A DNA stretch of 64,000 bases from Pandoraea captiosa. Lineage in GTDB: Bacteria > Pseudomonadota > Gammaproteobacteria > Burkholderiales > Burkholderiaceae. The stretch is taken from contig NZ_CABPSQ010000001.1 in the NCBI RefSeq assembly GCF_902459775.1, positions 186,001 through 250,000 of the forward strand. Reading direction: 5' to 3'. The position numbers and the translations under genes are program-made. The notes below the pieces were generated by a model. That model ran no database searches. It worked only from the letters and a program-made list of their open reading frames with translations, and was not told the DNA's origin. This document shows positions 17,657 through 25,660 of the stretch, piece after piece (position 1 is the stretch's first letter; each line of letters starts with the position of its first letter).

Positions 17657-17792
17657 TTGCGCGCATCCTGCGCATTCGTTTCCGACCCAGGCGCTTGCGG
17701 CTCGTCGCTGCTCCGGCACGACGGGCCGTCTGGTGACGGTGCGACGCATCGCATAGACTGTCGGGCGACATCGTATTCCCGCAGGAGCCACC

Positions 17793-18740
17793 ATGCGTCT
17801 GGGCGTTCCCAGCCTCTCGGCGTTGCAGGCCTTCGAGGCCAGCGCCCGTCATCAGAACTTCGCAAGCGCCGCGCAGGAACTTGCGCTCACGCACGGCGCG
17901 GTATGCAAACGTGTGGGTGAGCTCGAGAAGCATCTTGGGGTGGCATTGTTCGAGCGCGTCAGGCAACGCCTCGTGCTCACGCCTGCGGGCGCGGAATACG
18001 CCAAACGCATTCGCGTGCATCTCGATCAGATTCGGCGCGACACGCTCGATGTGGTGCAGCAAGGACGAGAGACGGAACTCGAAATCGCGGTCGGTGTGAC
18101 GTTCGCCGCGCAATGGCTGATCCCGCGGCTCGACGACTTTTACGCCAATACTCGCGACGTTCGCCTGCATATTCTGGGGCGCGATCAACCGGTCTTTTTC
18201 GACGATTCGGCGTTCGACGCCACGATCTACTTCAGCACGCGCCGCTGGCCGGGCATGCCGGGCACTGCGCTCATCACCGACGATTCGCTTTGGCTCGTCG
18301 CCGCGCCCCGGCTGCTCGAGCAGCACGTGCAAGGGGCATCGATGACACTCGAACAGATCGCGGCACAGTCATGGATCTGCGCGCGCGATCTGCCACGCGC
18401 ATGGGACGACTGGTTCGCTTCTCAAGGACTGACGGGGCCGACGCCGGCGCCGGGGCAGGGCGGGGAAATCAGGCCGCAGCGCAGCGCACAGCGCTACGAC
18501 ATGTTCATCATGGCGATCAATGCGGCCGTCGCCGGCCTGGGGGTGGCGTTGCTGCCGCGTGTGCTGATCGAGCGCGAACTGGCCAGCGGTGCGCTGGTGC
18601 AAGCGCATCCGCATACACTCGCCAATCCGCAGACCATCTATTTTTCATATCCGGCGCAGCGCCGCGACTGGGCGCCGTTGCGGCAGTTCGACGCCTGGCT
18701 ACGGGGTGCGGTCGACACGTATCTCAGCGAGCGGACCTGA
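17793..18740 (+). CDS. LysR-family regulator (GcvA-like)
   Basis: A 315-residue LysR protein. The opening VPSLSALQAFEASARHQNFA with AAQELALTHGAVCKRVGELE and LFERVRQRLVLTPAGAEYAK is the helix-turn-helix part. The SLSALQAFEA..ASAA pattern is typical of the GcvA subgroup. The effector domain begins near residue 90 and contains the WLIPRLDDF segment usual in that group. AGGAG lies before the ATG. Its last 17 bp overlap the end of the convergent class II aldolase gene, so read-through from either side would make antisense RNA. Its target is not evident; either the upstream transporter or the convergent aldolase is possible. Confidence 0.87.
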   Translation: MRLGVPSLSALQAFEASARHQNFASAAQELALTHGAVCKRVGELEKHLGVALFERVRQRLVLTPAGAEYAKRIRVHLDQIRRDTLDVVQQGRETELEIAVGVTFAAQWLIPRLDDFYANTRDVRLHILGRDQPVFFDDSAFDATIYFSTRRWPGMPGTALITDDSLWLVAAPRLLEQHVQGASMTLEQIAAQSWICARDLPRAWDDWFASQGLTGPTPAPGQGGEIRPQRSAQRYDMFIMAINAAVAGLGVALLPRVLIERELASGALVQAHPHTLANPQTIYFSYPAQRRDWAPLRQFDAWLRGAVDTYLSERT

Positions 18741-19524
18741 GCTCGGGACACTCGCGCAGCACCTGTTCGTAGAGTCCCTGATACCCCAGCCATGCCACGT
18801 AGTCCGAACCGAGCAGGCGGAAGACTTCACGGGCTTCGGCGTCGGAGAGGACTTCGAGCGGCCCGGCCGCTTCGGCCAGTAACTGAACCTGTGCGCACCG
18901 CTCCATCGCGAGAAAGCGATAGGCGGCAGCGTCGACCGACGAACCGACCGTGAGCAACCCGTGGTTCAGTAACACGGCTGCGCGTTTGTGGCCCATCGCC
19001 AAAGCGATGCGACGCCCCTCGTCCGCCCCGAGCACGAGCACGTCGCCACGGAACAGCACGTGGTCCTCGAAGAACAGGCATGCCTCCTGATTGATCGGCG
19101 CGAGTTCGCGCGTGCGCGCGGAGAACGCCCGTCCGTGAGTCGTGTGCGTGTGGGCGGCGGCCGTGACGTGGGGCAGGGTGGCGTGAATGCCGGCGTGGAT
19201 CGCCATGGCGGCGGCGTTGACGGGGCCATCGCCGTGGTGCAGGCGTCCGGCTTCATCGACCAGAATCAGATCGTCGGGATGGATCGACGAGAAGTGCTGC
19301 GCGTATCGGTTCACCCAGAACCGGTCGTGAAATTCCGGGTCGCGTACGGTGATGTGCCCGGCGATGCCTTCCGCGAGACCGAAGCGGGCAAAGATCCGGA
19401 ACGCCACCGCCAGGCGTAGTTTACGGTCGGCGCGCTCGTGCGCCACGTTATCGAAGACCTGAGGCTTGGGCAGCGGCGCGCCGAGCGGTGTGGGAATGGC
19501 AAAGGCGTCGTGCGGGGAATGCAT
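18724..19524 (-). CDS. class II aldolase/adducin family protein
   Basis: A 266-residue protein of the class II (zinc) aldolase/adducin fold. Key elements: RIFARFGLAEGIAGHITVRD (family start), NRYAQHFSSIHPDDLILVDE, the HTHTTHGRAFSA zinc-ligand His pair, and the third His in AAVLLNHGLLTVGSSVDAAA. Enzymes of this family cleave sugar phosphates or act as epimerases or decarboxylases; members with this wording (no phosphate-sugar context) are usually annotated only to family. Start: ATG 19524 (MHSPHDAFAIP) leaves out an unsupported in-frame extension to 19581. The next gene upstream on this strand is the isocitrate lyase/PEP mutase-family gene, about 100 bp away. Confidence 0.83.
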   Translation of the reverse strand: MHSPHDAFAIPTPLGAPLPKPQVFDNVAHERADRKLRLAVAFRIFARFGLAEGIAGHITVRDPEFHDRFWVNRYAQHFSSIHPDDLILVDEAGRLHHGDGPVNAAAMAIHAGIHATLPHVTAAAHTHTTHGRAFSARTRELAPINQEACLFFEDHVLFRGDVLVLGADEGRRIALAMGHKRAAVLLNHGLLTVGSSVDAAAYRFLAMERCAQVQLLAEAAGPLEVLSDAEAREVFRLLGSDYVAWLGYQGLYEQVLRECPELRSAR

Positions 19525-19628
19525 GCGGGGCGCTCCGTGGGAATGGGCTTGCAACGCATTCTCCCCGCGCCGCCACGGCAACGTCTATCGACGAAAAGTC
19601 AATGGCTATTCACTGCTCATCGCGCCTA

Positions 19629-20453
19629 TCACTCACCCTGACGGAACAAGCCATTGAGCGTGGCGCCGCTTGCCGCGCCGTCGAAGCCATCGAAGCGTCC
19701 CTCTGCGAGCGCCCGCGCGGCGTGCATGAAGCCGCCCCACGCGGCGCGGGCGAGCGCACCGCCAACGCTCACACGCCGCACGCCGAGGTTCGCCAGCGTC
19801 TGCAAGGTGAACGGCGAAGTGGCGCCGATGAGCACGTTGACCGGCTTCGGCGCGACCGCCGAGACCACGGCGCTGATCTGTTCGGCCGACGCGATGCCCG
19901 GCGCATAGAGACAATCGGCACCGGCTTCGGCGTACGCCTGAAGGCGCTTGATCGTGTCATCGAGATCGGGCACACCGGCGAAGAAGTTTTCGGCGCGCCC
20001 GACCAGCAGCGTGTCGCCGCCGGTCTCGTCGATGGCGCGGCGCGCAGCCTTCAGGCGGGCGACCGCCACTTCGAGGGGGAAGAGCGGTTCGAGATCGTTG
20101 CCGGTCGAATCTTCGATGGACAGGCCGGCGACGCCGGTCGCCACCGCCATCTTGACGCTGCGCGCCACGTCCTCCGGCGTGTCGCCGAAGCCGCTTTCGA
20201 AGTCGGCATTGACGGGCAAGTCCGTGGCATCGACCAATGTACGCAGGTGGGCAAGTACGGTGTCACGCGTGACGCCATTGTCGGGACGCCCCGTCGACCA
20301 GGCGAAGCCGGAACTCGTGGAAGCAATCGCCTGGAAACCGGCATGTTCGAGATACCGGGCGCTGCCGGCGTCCCACGGATTGGGGATCACGAAGCAACCG
20401 GCAAGGTGGAGTTCGCGAAATGCGGCACGTTTTTCGGCGGTGCTGCGAGGCAT
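19629..20453 (-). CDS. isocitrate lyase/phosphoenolpyruvate mutase family enzyme
   Basis: A 274-residue alpha/beta-barrel enzyme. FRELHLAGCFVIPNPWDAGS at the start, FAWSTGRPDNGVTRD, LPVNADFESGFGDTPEDVAR, GVAGLSIEDSTGND, LLVGRAENFFAGVPDLDDTI and the C-terminal GVRRVSVGGALARAAWGGFM mark the ICL/PEPM superfamily subgroup that includes 2,3-dimethylmalate lyase- and oxaloacetate decarboxylase-like proteins. Substrates in this subgroup are mostly unknown. Start: ATG 20453 with AGGAG eight bases upstream. The same frame stays open far upstream, but that stretch has no homology-like features and overlaps the divergent cytochrome gene. Confidence 0.83.
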   Translation of the reverse strand: MPRSTAEKRAAFRELHLAGCFVIPNPWDAGSARYLEHAGFQAIASTSSGFAWSTGRPDNGVTRDTVLAHLRTLVDATDLPVNADFESGFGDTPEDVARSVKMAVATGVAGLSIEDSTGNDLEPLFPLEVAVARLKAARRAIDETGGDTLLVGRAENFFAGVPDLDDTIKRLQAYAEAGADCLYAPGIASAEQISAVVSAVAPKPVNVLIGATSPFTLQTLANLGVRRVSVGGALARAAWGGFMHAARALAEGRFDGFDGAASGATLNGLFRQGE

Positions 20454-20732
20454 GGTGTGTCTCCTGAAGGGGGCGTCGTGCATCGCATGCTGCACGCGCA
20501 ATGCCCGATCATCGCGGTTTTGCGCCAGGCCTGCAAGGCAACGCCCGGGTGCGCGAGGCGCGGGTTTGGCGTAAAGGCGACCGCGATACGGTTTTTGCAA
20601 AAAACGAGCGCGCCCGGCACCCGGGAAAACCTCGTAATGCGCGGTAACAACTTTTTTGCGGCAATGCGGGAATAAGCGCGCTTCAATGGGCGTTATGCCA
20701 TCATCTTCCCGCGTATTCTCAGGACGTCCAAC

Positions 20733-21356
20733 GTGAATTCTCTTCCTCCATCCGCTCTGGCCGGCAAGCCGCCCGTGGCCCTGTACGAAGATCCGAAATA
20801 CACCCGCGTGGCCATGCTGTTGCATTGGGCCGTCGCATTGCTGATGCTCGGCAACGTGGCGATCGGCCAGACCATTGCCTTGTTGTCCGACGCGACGCTC
20901 GAAAAGATCGACGTACGCTTCTGGATCGACCTGCACAAGTCCGTCGGCATCTCGGTGCTGGGCCTCGCAATCCTGCGGGTGCTTTGGCGCGTGACGCATC
21001 GCCCGCCCGCGTTGTCGCATGTCTTCGCGTCGTGGGAGCGCGCCGCAGCGCATCTGGTGCATTGGTTGCTGTACGTGCTGATCTTCGCGATTCCGCTCTC
21101 TGGCTGGGCGCACGACTCGGCGTGGGTTGCCGCTTCGACGCATCCGCTGGTGCTGTTCGGCAGCATTCCGTTTCCGCGCATCGGCTTCCTGATGGCAATG
21201 AGCGAGGCGGACAAGGACTTCTGGCACGGCGTGCTTGGCGACGTTCACACCTATTGCGCCTACACCCTCTACTTGCTGCTGGCCCTGCACGTCGGTGGTG
21301 CACTCAAGCATCAGTGGATCGACCGTCACCCGGTGATCCGGCGGATGCTCCCGTGA
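20733..21356 (+). CDS. cytochrome b561-type membrane haem protein
   Basis: A 207-residue protein with four spans. TRVAMLLHWAVALLMLGNVA, FWIDLHKSVGISVLGLAILR, AAHLVHWLLYVLIFAIPLSG and DVHTYCAYTLYLLLALHVGG carry the conserved His residues that bind two b haems in bacterial cytochrome b561 (CybB) proteins. Such proteins pass electrons between quinol and periplasmic or membrane partners and can dispose of superoxide. The GTG start of the glycosyltransferase gene overlaps its stop codon, so the two are translationally linked, although no functional link is obvious. Confidence 0.88.
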   Translation: MNSLPPSALAGKPPVALYEDPKYTRVAMLLHWAVALLMLGNVAIGQTIALLSDATLEKIDVRFWIDLHKSVGISVLGLAILRVLWRVTHRPPALSHVFASWERAAAHLVHWLLYVLIFAIPLSGWAHDSAWVAASTHPLVLFGSIPFPRIGFLMAMSEADKDFWHGVLGDVHTYCAYTLYLLLALHVGGALKHQWIDRHPVIRRMLP

Positions 21357-21406
21357 GCGCGACCGTGAGCGCCACCATGAGCGCCACCATGAGCGCGACC
21401 ATGAGC
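21353..21406 (+). repeat. 12-bp tandem repeat carrying serial start codons
   Basis: Four copies of RTGAGCGCSACC (RTG = GTG, GTG, ATG, ATG) and a partial fifth copy (ATGAGC) sit at the junction of the cytochrome and glycosyltransferase genes. Each copy encodes V/M-S-A-T and supplies another start codon in the same frame. Confidence 0.85.
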
Positions 21407-22957
21407 CGGGAAATCGAGACGGACGTTGCGCGACTGGAAACCTTGCGCACCGAGCATTCGCCGCGCTTCACGCTGCCGCCCACGCCACTCGCCAGCTGGC
21501 TCGTGCACAGTGGCGTGGCCGTCCTGTGGTGCCTGTTGTTCGCGCAGGCGTTCTTCCTCAAGGGCGTTTTTGCTTGGGGAACCGGCGTGGCTTATGTCGT
21601 GTACGACACCGTGCTGCTGGCGTTCGTCTTCTGGCAGGCATGGCGGTTGATGCGACCCGATCCGGAGGAGATGTGCGCGAGCGCCGGGCCGGTCGGTCAT
21701 TTCGGTGATGTGGGTGATGTCGGTGGTGCCGACGATTCGCGGGGCAGGGCGTGCGCGGATCTCACGCTGGGCGTCGTGGTCGCAGCGCACAACGAAGCGG
21801 CAGCCTTGCCCGTGACGCTGCGTGCGCTGATGGGCGGACGTCGCGTGCCGGACGCGATCGTCATTGCAGACGACGGCTCGCATGACGACACCGTCGCGTT
21901 GCTCACCGGCGAATACGGGCTGGTGGACCCCGGCATCGGCGCGCTGAGTGCGCCGAGCACCCGCTATCCGAACCTGCGGTGGCTTCGCCTGCCGCATGGT
22001 GGCAAGGCCCGAGCGCTGAACGCCGCGCTCGTTGGCATGGACACCGATATCGTGATGACGGTCGATGCGGACACCTTGCTCGACACCGGGGCGTGTGCGG
22101 CCATGCACGACGCATTTGTCCGGCGAGCGCGTCTGGTCGCGGCAACCGGCGTGCTGACCCCGGTTTGCGGCAACACCGCGGGCGCACGTATCTTGCAGTT
22201 TTTCCAGACCTACGAGTACATCCGCAACTTCATCTCGCGCTTTGCCTGGATGCGCGCCGACGGCCTGTTGCTGATCTCCGGCGCCTTCGCGTGCTTCCGT
22301 CGCCAAGCCGTGCTGGCCGTTGGCGGGTTCGACCCCGCCTGTCTGGTCGAGGACTATGAGCTGATCCACCGTCTGCGTCGCTACTCGGTCGCCCATGCGC
22401 TGCACTGGGAGGTGCGTGTGGTCGGCGCAGCACAGGCGCTCACCGATGCGCCGGGCACGGTCGCGAGCTTCCTGCGTCAACGTCGTCGCTGGTTCGCCGG
22501 TTTCCTCCAGACGCAATACTGGTATCGCGACATGGTCGGCAACGGTCGATATGGCAACCTCGGTCGCTGGATGCTGCCGGTCAAGGCCTTCGACACGCTG
22601 CAACCGATCTACGGTCTGACCGCCTTCGCGTTGCTCGTGACCTTCGTGTGCGAAGGGCACTACGGTGTGGTGCTGCCGGTCTCGGGCATCATTCTGGGCA
22701 AGATCGTGATCGATCTCGGCTTCCACTTGTGGTCCGTGCACGCCTATCGCCGCTGGACCGGACACCGCACCGGCAGCAGCTTCGGACTGGCGTTCGTTGC
22801 CGCCATCCTCGAGCCGTTCTCGTTCCAGTTGATGCGTCACGCCGGCGCCGCCATGGGGTGGGGGCACTTCCTCACGGGGCGCCAGCGTTGGGGGGTGCAG
22901 GTGCGACGAGGTATCCTGTCGGGCGAGCGCGGGGCGCAGGTGCCCCGCGACAGCTAA
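21353..22957 (+). CDS. family 2 glycosyltransferase, membrane-bound (PgaC/cellulose synthase-like)
   Basis: A membrane GT2 enzyme of up to 534 residues. After a span at about residues 45-85 and a Gly/Asp-rich linker (HFGDVGDVGGADD), the catalytic domain shows LGVVVAAHNEAAALP, IVIADDGSHDD, the DxD-type TVDADTLLDTG, VEDYELIHRL and the QxxRW motif in RQRRRWFAGFLQTQYW. Two or three spans follow. This architecture belongs to processive synthases of beta-linked polysaccharides such as poly-N-acetylglucosamine. The N-terminus is a ladder of possible start codons: GTG 21353 and 21365, ATG 21377, 21389 and 21401, so the true start is undecided. Downstream genes are a lipoprotein and selU, not typical pga partners. 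Confidence 0.85.
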   Translation: MSATVSATMSATMSATMSREIETDVARLETLRTEHSPRFTLPPTPLASWLVHSGVAVLWCLLFAQAFFLKGVFAWGTGVAYVVYDTVLLAFVFWQAWRLMRPDPEEMCASAGPVGHFGDVGDVGGADDSRGRACADLTLGVVVAAHNEAAALPVTLRALMGGRRVPDAIVIADDGSHDDTVALLTGEYGLVDPGIGALSAPSTRYPNLRWLRLPHGGKARALNAALVGMDTDIVMTVDADTLLDTGACAAMHDAFVRRARLVAATGVLTPVCGNTAGARILQFFQTYEYIRNFISRFAWMRADGLLLISGAFACFRRQAVLAVGGFDPACLVEDYELIHRLRRYSVAHALHWEVRVVGAAQALTDAPGTVASFLRQRRRWFAGFLQTQYWYRDMVGNGRYGNLGRWMLPVKAFDTLQPIYGLTAFALLVTFVCEGHYGVVLPVSGIILGKIVIDLGFHLWSVHAYRRWTGHRTGSSFGLAFVAAILEPFSFQLMRHAGAAMGWGHFLTGRQRWGVQVRRGILSGERGAQVPRDS

Positions 22958-22980
22958 TTTCCGGCGGTTTTCCTTTTCCG

Positions 22981-23634
22981 ATGATTCGATCTTCAACGTG
23001 GTGGGTGAGGGCGTTTGCGTGGGGCGGCGTGATGCTCGCTGCCGGGTGCACGACAACCCCACCGAGGCCACTCGGCCCCGATTACGCGGCACAAGGCGGT
23101 GCCGCCGAAGTGCGCGGCGACTGGGACACCGCACGGCGGGCCTTCGGGCAGGCGGCGCTCGTGGCGGACCAGTCGGGCTGGCCGGCGGCGCAACGGGCCG
23201 CCATCCACTTCGACTACGGGCGTGCGCTCGGCGTGACCTGCTATTACGCCGAAGCCGAGCGCGAGCTCAGTCAGGCCTACGATCTCGACATCCTGACGGC
23301 GCGCTATCGCTATCCCGCGCTGGTGGAACTGGCACGTCTCGCGCTGGTACAGCGGCAATACGACGCGTCGGCCAGATACTTCGGACGTGCGCTCGGCACG
23401 CTCGATCGTCTGGAAGCCGCCCGTAAAGCGCCGTACGCCTACGCCGAACTGCTCGACGACTACGCGCTGGCGCTAGGGGGTGCGGGCGACGCCGAAGCCG
23501 CAACGCGAATCATCGATCGTGCCGCCAAGGTGCGCGCCGGTCTCGTTGGCGATGCACATGGCAAGCCCACGCCGCCCACATCCCGCACGCCTTATGGCGC
23601 CCACTGCGGACAACTGGCAGCGGGGGCGCAATGA
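22981..23634 (+). CDS. lipoprotein with TPR-like repeats
   Basis: A 217-residue protein beginning MIRSSTWWVRAFAWGGVMLA with lipobox LAAGC, so it is anchored to a membrane by Cys 23. The mature part is helical and tetratricopeptide-like: GDWDTARRAFGQAALVAD, RALGVTCYYAEAERELSQAY, LARLALVQRQYDASARYFGR. Such lipoproteins assist envelope assembly or polysaccharide export. It follows the glycosyltransferase gene by 23 bp and its stop overlaps the selU start (ATGA), so all three are probably co-transcribed. An upstream in-frame extension to 22648 lies inside the glycosyltransferase gene and was rejected because the signal peptide begins at 22981. Specific function unknown. Confidence 0.75.
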   Translation: MIRSSTWWVRAFAWGGVMLAAGCTTTPPRPLGPDYAAQGGAAEVRGDWDTARRAFGQAALVADQSGWPAAQRAAIHFDYGRALGVTCYYAEAERELSQAYDLDILTARYRYPALVELARLALVQRQYDASARYFGRALGTLDRLEAARKAPYAYAELLDDYALALGGAGDAEAATRIIDRAAKVRAGLVGDAHGKPTPPTSRTPYGAHCGQLAAGAQ

Positions 23635-24734
23635 ATCATCTGAGGGTACCGCTCGCCAGCGTGGGCGAGTTCGATGAAATCATCGACGTCCGTACGCCGC
23701 TCGAATTTGCCGACGACCACATCCCCGGCGCGATCAACGCGCCCGTGCTCAGCAACGAGGAGCGCGTGACGATCGGCACGATGTACAAGCAGGTGTCGCC
23801 CTTCGACGCCTCGCGTGAAGGCGCCGCCATGGTTGCGCGCAACATTGCCCGGCATCTCGAGACGGTCTTTGCCGATCGACCGCGCAACTGGCGCCCGCTC
23901 GTGTACTGCTGGCGCGGCGGCATGCGCTCGGCATCGATGACGCTGATGATGAACATGATCGGCTGGCGCGCCCGTCAGCTCGACGGCGGCTACAAGACGT
24001 ACCGCACCGACGTGGTGGCTGCGCTCGGAACGTTGCCGCCCAGGTTCGACTTCGTGGTGCTGGCCGGTCATACGGGCAGCGGCAAGACACGGTTGCTGCA
24101 CGCACTGGCGCAGGAGGGCGCGCAAACGCTCGACCTCGAAGGGCTCGCGGTGCATCGCGGCTCACTGCTGGGCGACATGCCTGATGCACCGCAACCCTCG
24201 CAAAAGTCGTTCGATACGGCGCTCATCGGCGCATTGCGCGGGCTCGATCCGACTCGCCCGGTGTTCGTGGAGGCCGAGAGCCGACGCATCGGGCTCGTGA
24301 CGCTGCCCGAGTCGCTGATGACGTCGATACGCGGCGCGGCGCGCTGCGTTGAAGTGCGCGTGCCTGTCGACGAGCGTGTCGAGTTGCTGATGCAGGAGTA
24401 CGGCCATCTGTTGGCACAGCCGGACCACTTCAGAACGCAACTGCTGCGCCTCGTGCCGCTGCATGGCAAGGCGGTCGTCGATCAATGGCTGAGCTTGCTC
24501 GACGGCGGCGAGCAGCGCGCGCTCTCGCAGGCGCTGATCACGCGTCACTACGATCCGGCGTACACGCGCAGCTCGCGCAGGATGTTGCAGGGATTGTCGA
24601 CGGCGCTGCCGTTCGCGTTTCACCCGGTGGCGCAAGACCTGCGCACACAGGCGCAGGCCCTGCTTGCGCTCACTTCAGCGGCAGACAGATCTTCGTCTGA
24701 AGTTGCGCCGGCGGGGTCGAACGCGGATCGTTGA
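23631..24734 (+). CDS. selU: tRNA 2-selenouridine synthase
   Basis: A 367-residue two-domain enzyme. The N-terminal rhodanese domain (DEIIDVRTPLEFADDHIPGA) has its catalytic Cys in VYCWRGGMRSASM near residue 93. A P-loop domain follows (LAGHTGSGKTRLL at about residue 145). This pairing is unique to SelU/YbbB (MnmH), which geranylates and selenates 2-thiouridine at tRNA wobble position 34 using selenophosphate. The ATG overlaps the preceding lipoprotein stop. The C-terminal 65 bp overlap the end of the convergent AraC gene. Selenophosphate synthetase (selD) is not in the window but should exist in this genome. Confidence 0.93.
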   Translation: MNHLRVPLASVGEFDEIIDVRTPLEFADDHIPGAINAPVLSNEERVTIGTMYKQVSPFDASREGAAMVARNIARHLETVFADRPRNWRPLVYCWRGGMRSASMTLMMNMIGWRARQLDGGYKTYRTDVVAALGTLPPRFDFVVLAGHTGSGKTRLLHALAQEGAQTLDLEGLAVHRGSLLGDMPDAPQPSQKSFDTALIGALRGLDPTRPVFVEAESRRIGLVTLPESLMTSIRGAARCVEVRVPVDERVELLMQEYGHLLAQPDHFRTQLLRLVPLHGKAVVDQWLSLLDGGEQRALSQALITRHYDPAYTRSSRRMLQGLSTALPFAFHPVAQDLRTQAQALLALTSAADRSSSEVAPAGSNADR

Positions 24735-25503
24735 GGTACTGCTCGAACATCGGGAAGTCGGCCGGTTCGAGCCCGCTGCCGGGCAGCCATTCGGAAAACA
24801 GCCATTGGTACGGCTGGCTCATCTCGTTGTACGGGCCGGTGTAGGTCAGCACCGCGCAGCGCCCGGCCGGGATCTCGAAGCGTTCCAGATCGCCGCCGAT
24901 GGGGGCGTCGTGGGCAACCGATACCCCGGCGAGCGAGCGCAACTGCGCGACGGGCACCTGTTCCGGATCGTCGAAGTAAATGCCGAAGCCGATGGAATCC
25001 GGCCGGGCCAGCCCGTGCGCGGCGGCAAGCATGAAGACGCGCGCGAAGGCGGTGCCGATGTGCTGATAGTCGCCGCTGTGCTTGAGCACGGCAAGGGTGG
25101 TGGCGGGAAAAGATTCAACCGAGATCGGGTACATGTTGGGCTCCTGAGGGTCGATGGGCTCGGAGCGGGAATCCCGGTAGCGTCCCGGCGGCATGCCGAA
25201 GAAGGCACCGAAGGCCCGGTTGAACGTCGCGTCCGACGCATAGCCGGCCCGCGACGCCACAACACGCATCGAATCCTCCGATTCCGCCAGCGCGATGGCC
25301 GCACGATGCATGCGAAGGCGCTGCACCGTGCCGTTCACCGTCTCACCGAGCAGCGCGCGGTAGACGCGGTGAAAGTGGTACGGCGACAGGCACGCCAGCT
25401 CTGCGAGGTGGTAGAGGTCCGGCGTACTTTCCGGATGACTGGCCAGCCAGCGCAGCACAGGCTCCATACGTTGGGCGTAGCGAAGACGGGTCTCGGGTTT
25501 CAT
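24670..25503 (-). CDS. AraC-family regulator with GyrI-like effector domain
   Basis: A 277-residue protein. The AraC-type DNA-binding domain is N-terminal, about residues 5-110 (LYHLAELACLSPYHFHRVYR, VASRAGYASDATFNRAFGAF). It is joined to a C-terminal GyrI/BmrR-like small-molecule-binding domain (about residues 125-277; MYPISVESFPATTLAVLKHS, GRCAVLTYTGPYNEMSQPYQ). This order (HTH first, GyrI second) is that of Rob/SoxS-like and many drug- or stress-responsive AraC regulators. The ATG at 25503 has no strong site. It is monocistronic and convergent with selU, sharing 65 bp. Its targets are unknown. Confidence 0.88.
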   Translation of the reverse strand: MKPETRLRYAQRMEPVLRWLASHPESTPDLYHLAELACLSPYHFHRVYRALLGETVNGTVQRLRMHRAAIALAESEDSMRVVASRAGYASDATFNRAFGAFFGMPPGRYRDSRSEPIDPQEPNMYPISVESFPATTLAVLKHSGDYQHIGTAFARVFMLAAAHGLARPDSIGFGIYFDDPEQVPVAQLRSLAGVSVAHDAPIGGDLERFEIPAGRCAVLTYTGPYNEMSQPYQWLFSEWLPGSGLEPADFPMFEQYLNDPRSTPPAQLQTKICLPLK

Positions 25504-25660
25504 TTGCGCTCCTTGGACGCCAATGTATCGACCGGCGCTTTGCCGATTTTGCGAATAATGTACCCGAGTCGTCGCCTTGTCCTTGCCTTGTCCTTGCCTT
25601 GCTCTGCGCGTCTGGCCTCACGCCTCGCGCGTCTTGCCTCTTACGTCGTCAGGCGGCCGG

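Noticed and set aside
16067-17794. Leftward open frame of 575 codons opposite the nitrate transporter
   Set aside because: Shadow; it would cross the sigma-54 promoter and terminator and shows only low-complexity His/Gln/Arg-rich sequence.
20454-21329. N-terminal extension of the isocitrate lyase/PEP mutase-family protein in the same frame
   Set aside because: Family similarity begins at 20453 with a good ribosome site; the extension is antisense to the cytochrome b561 gene.
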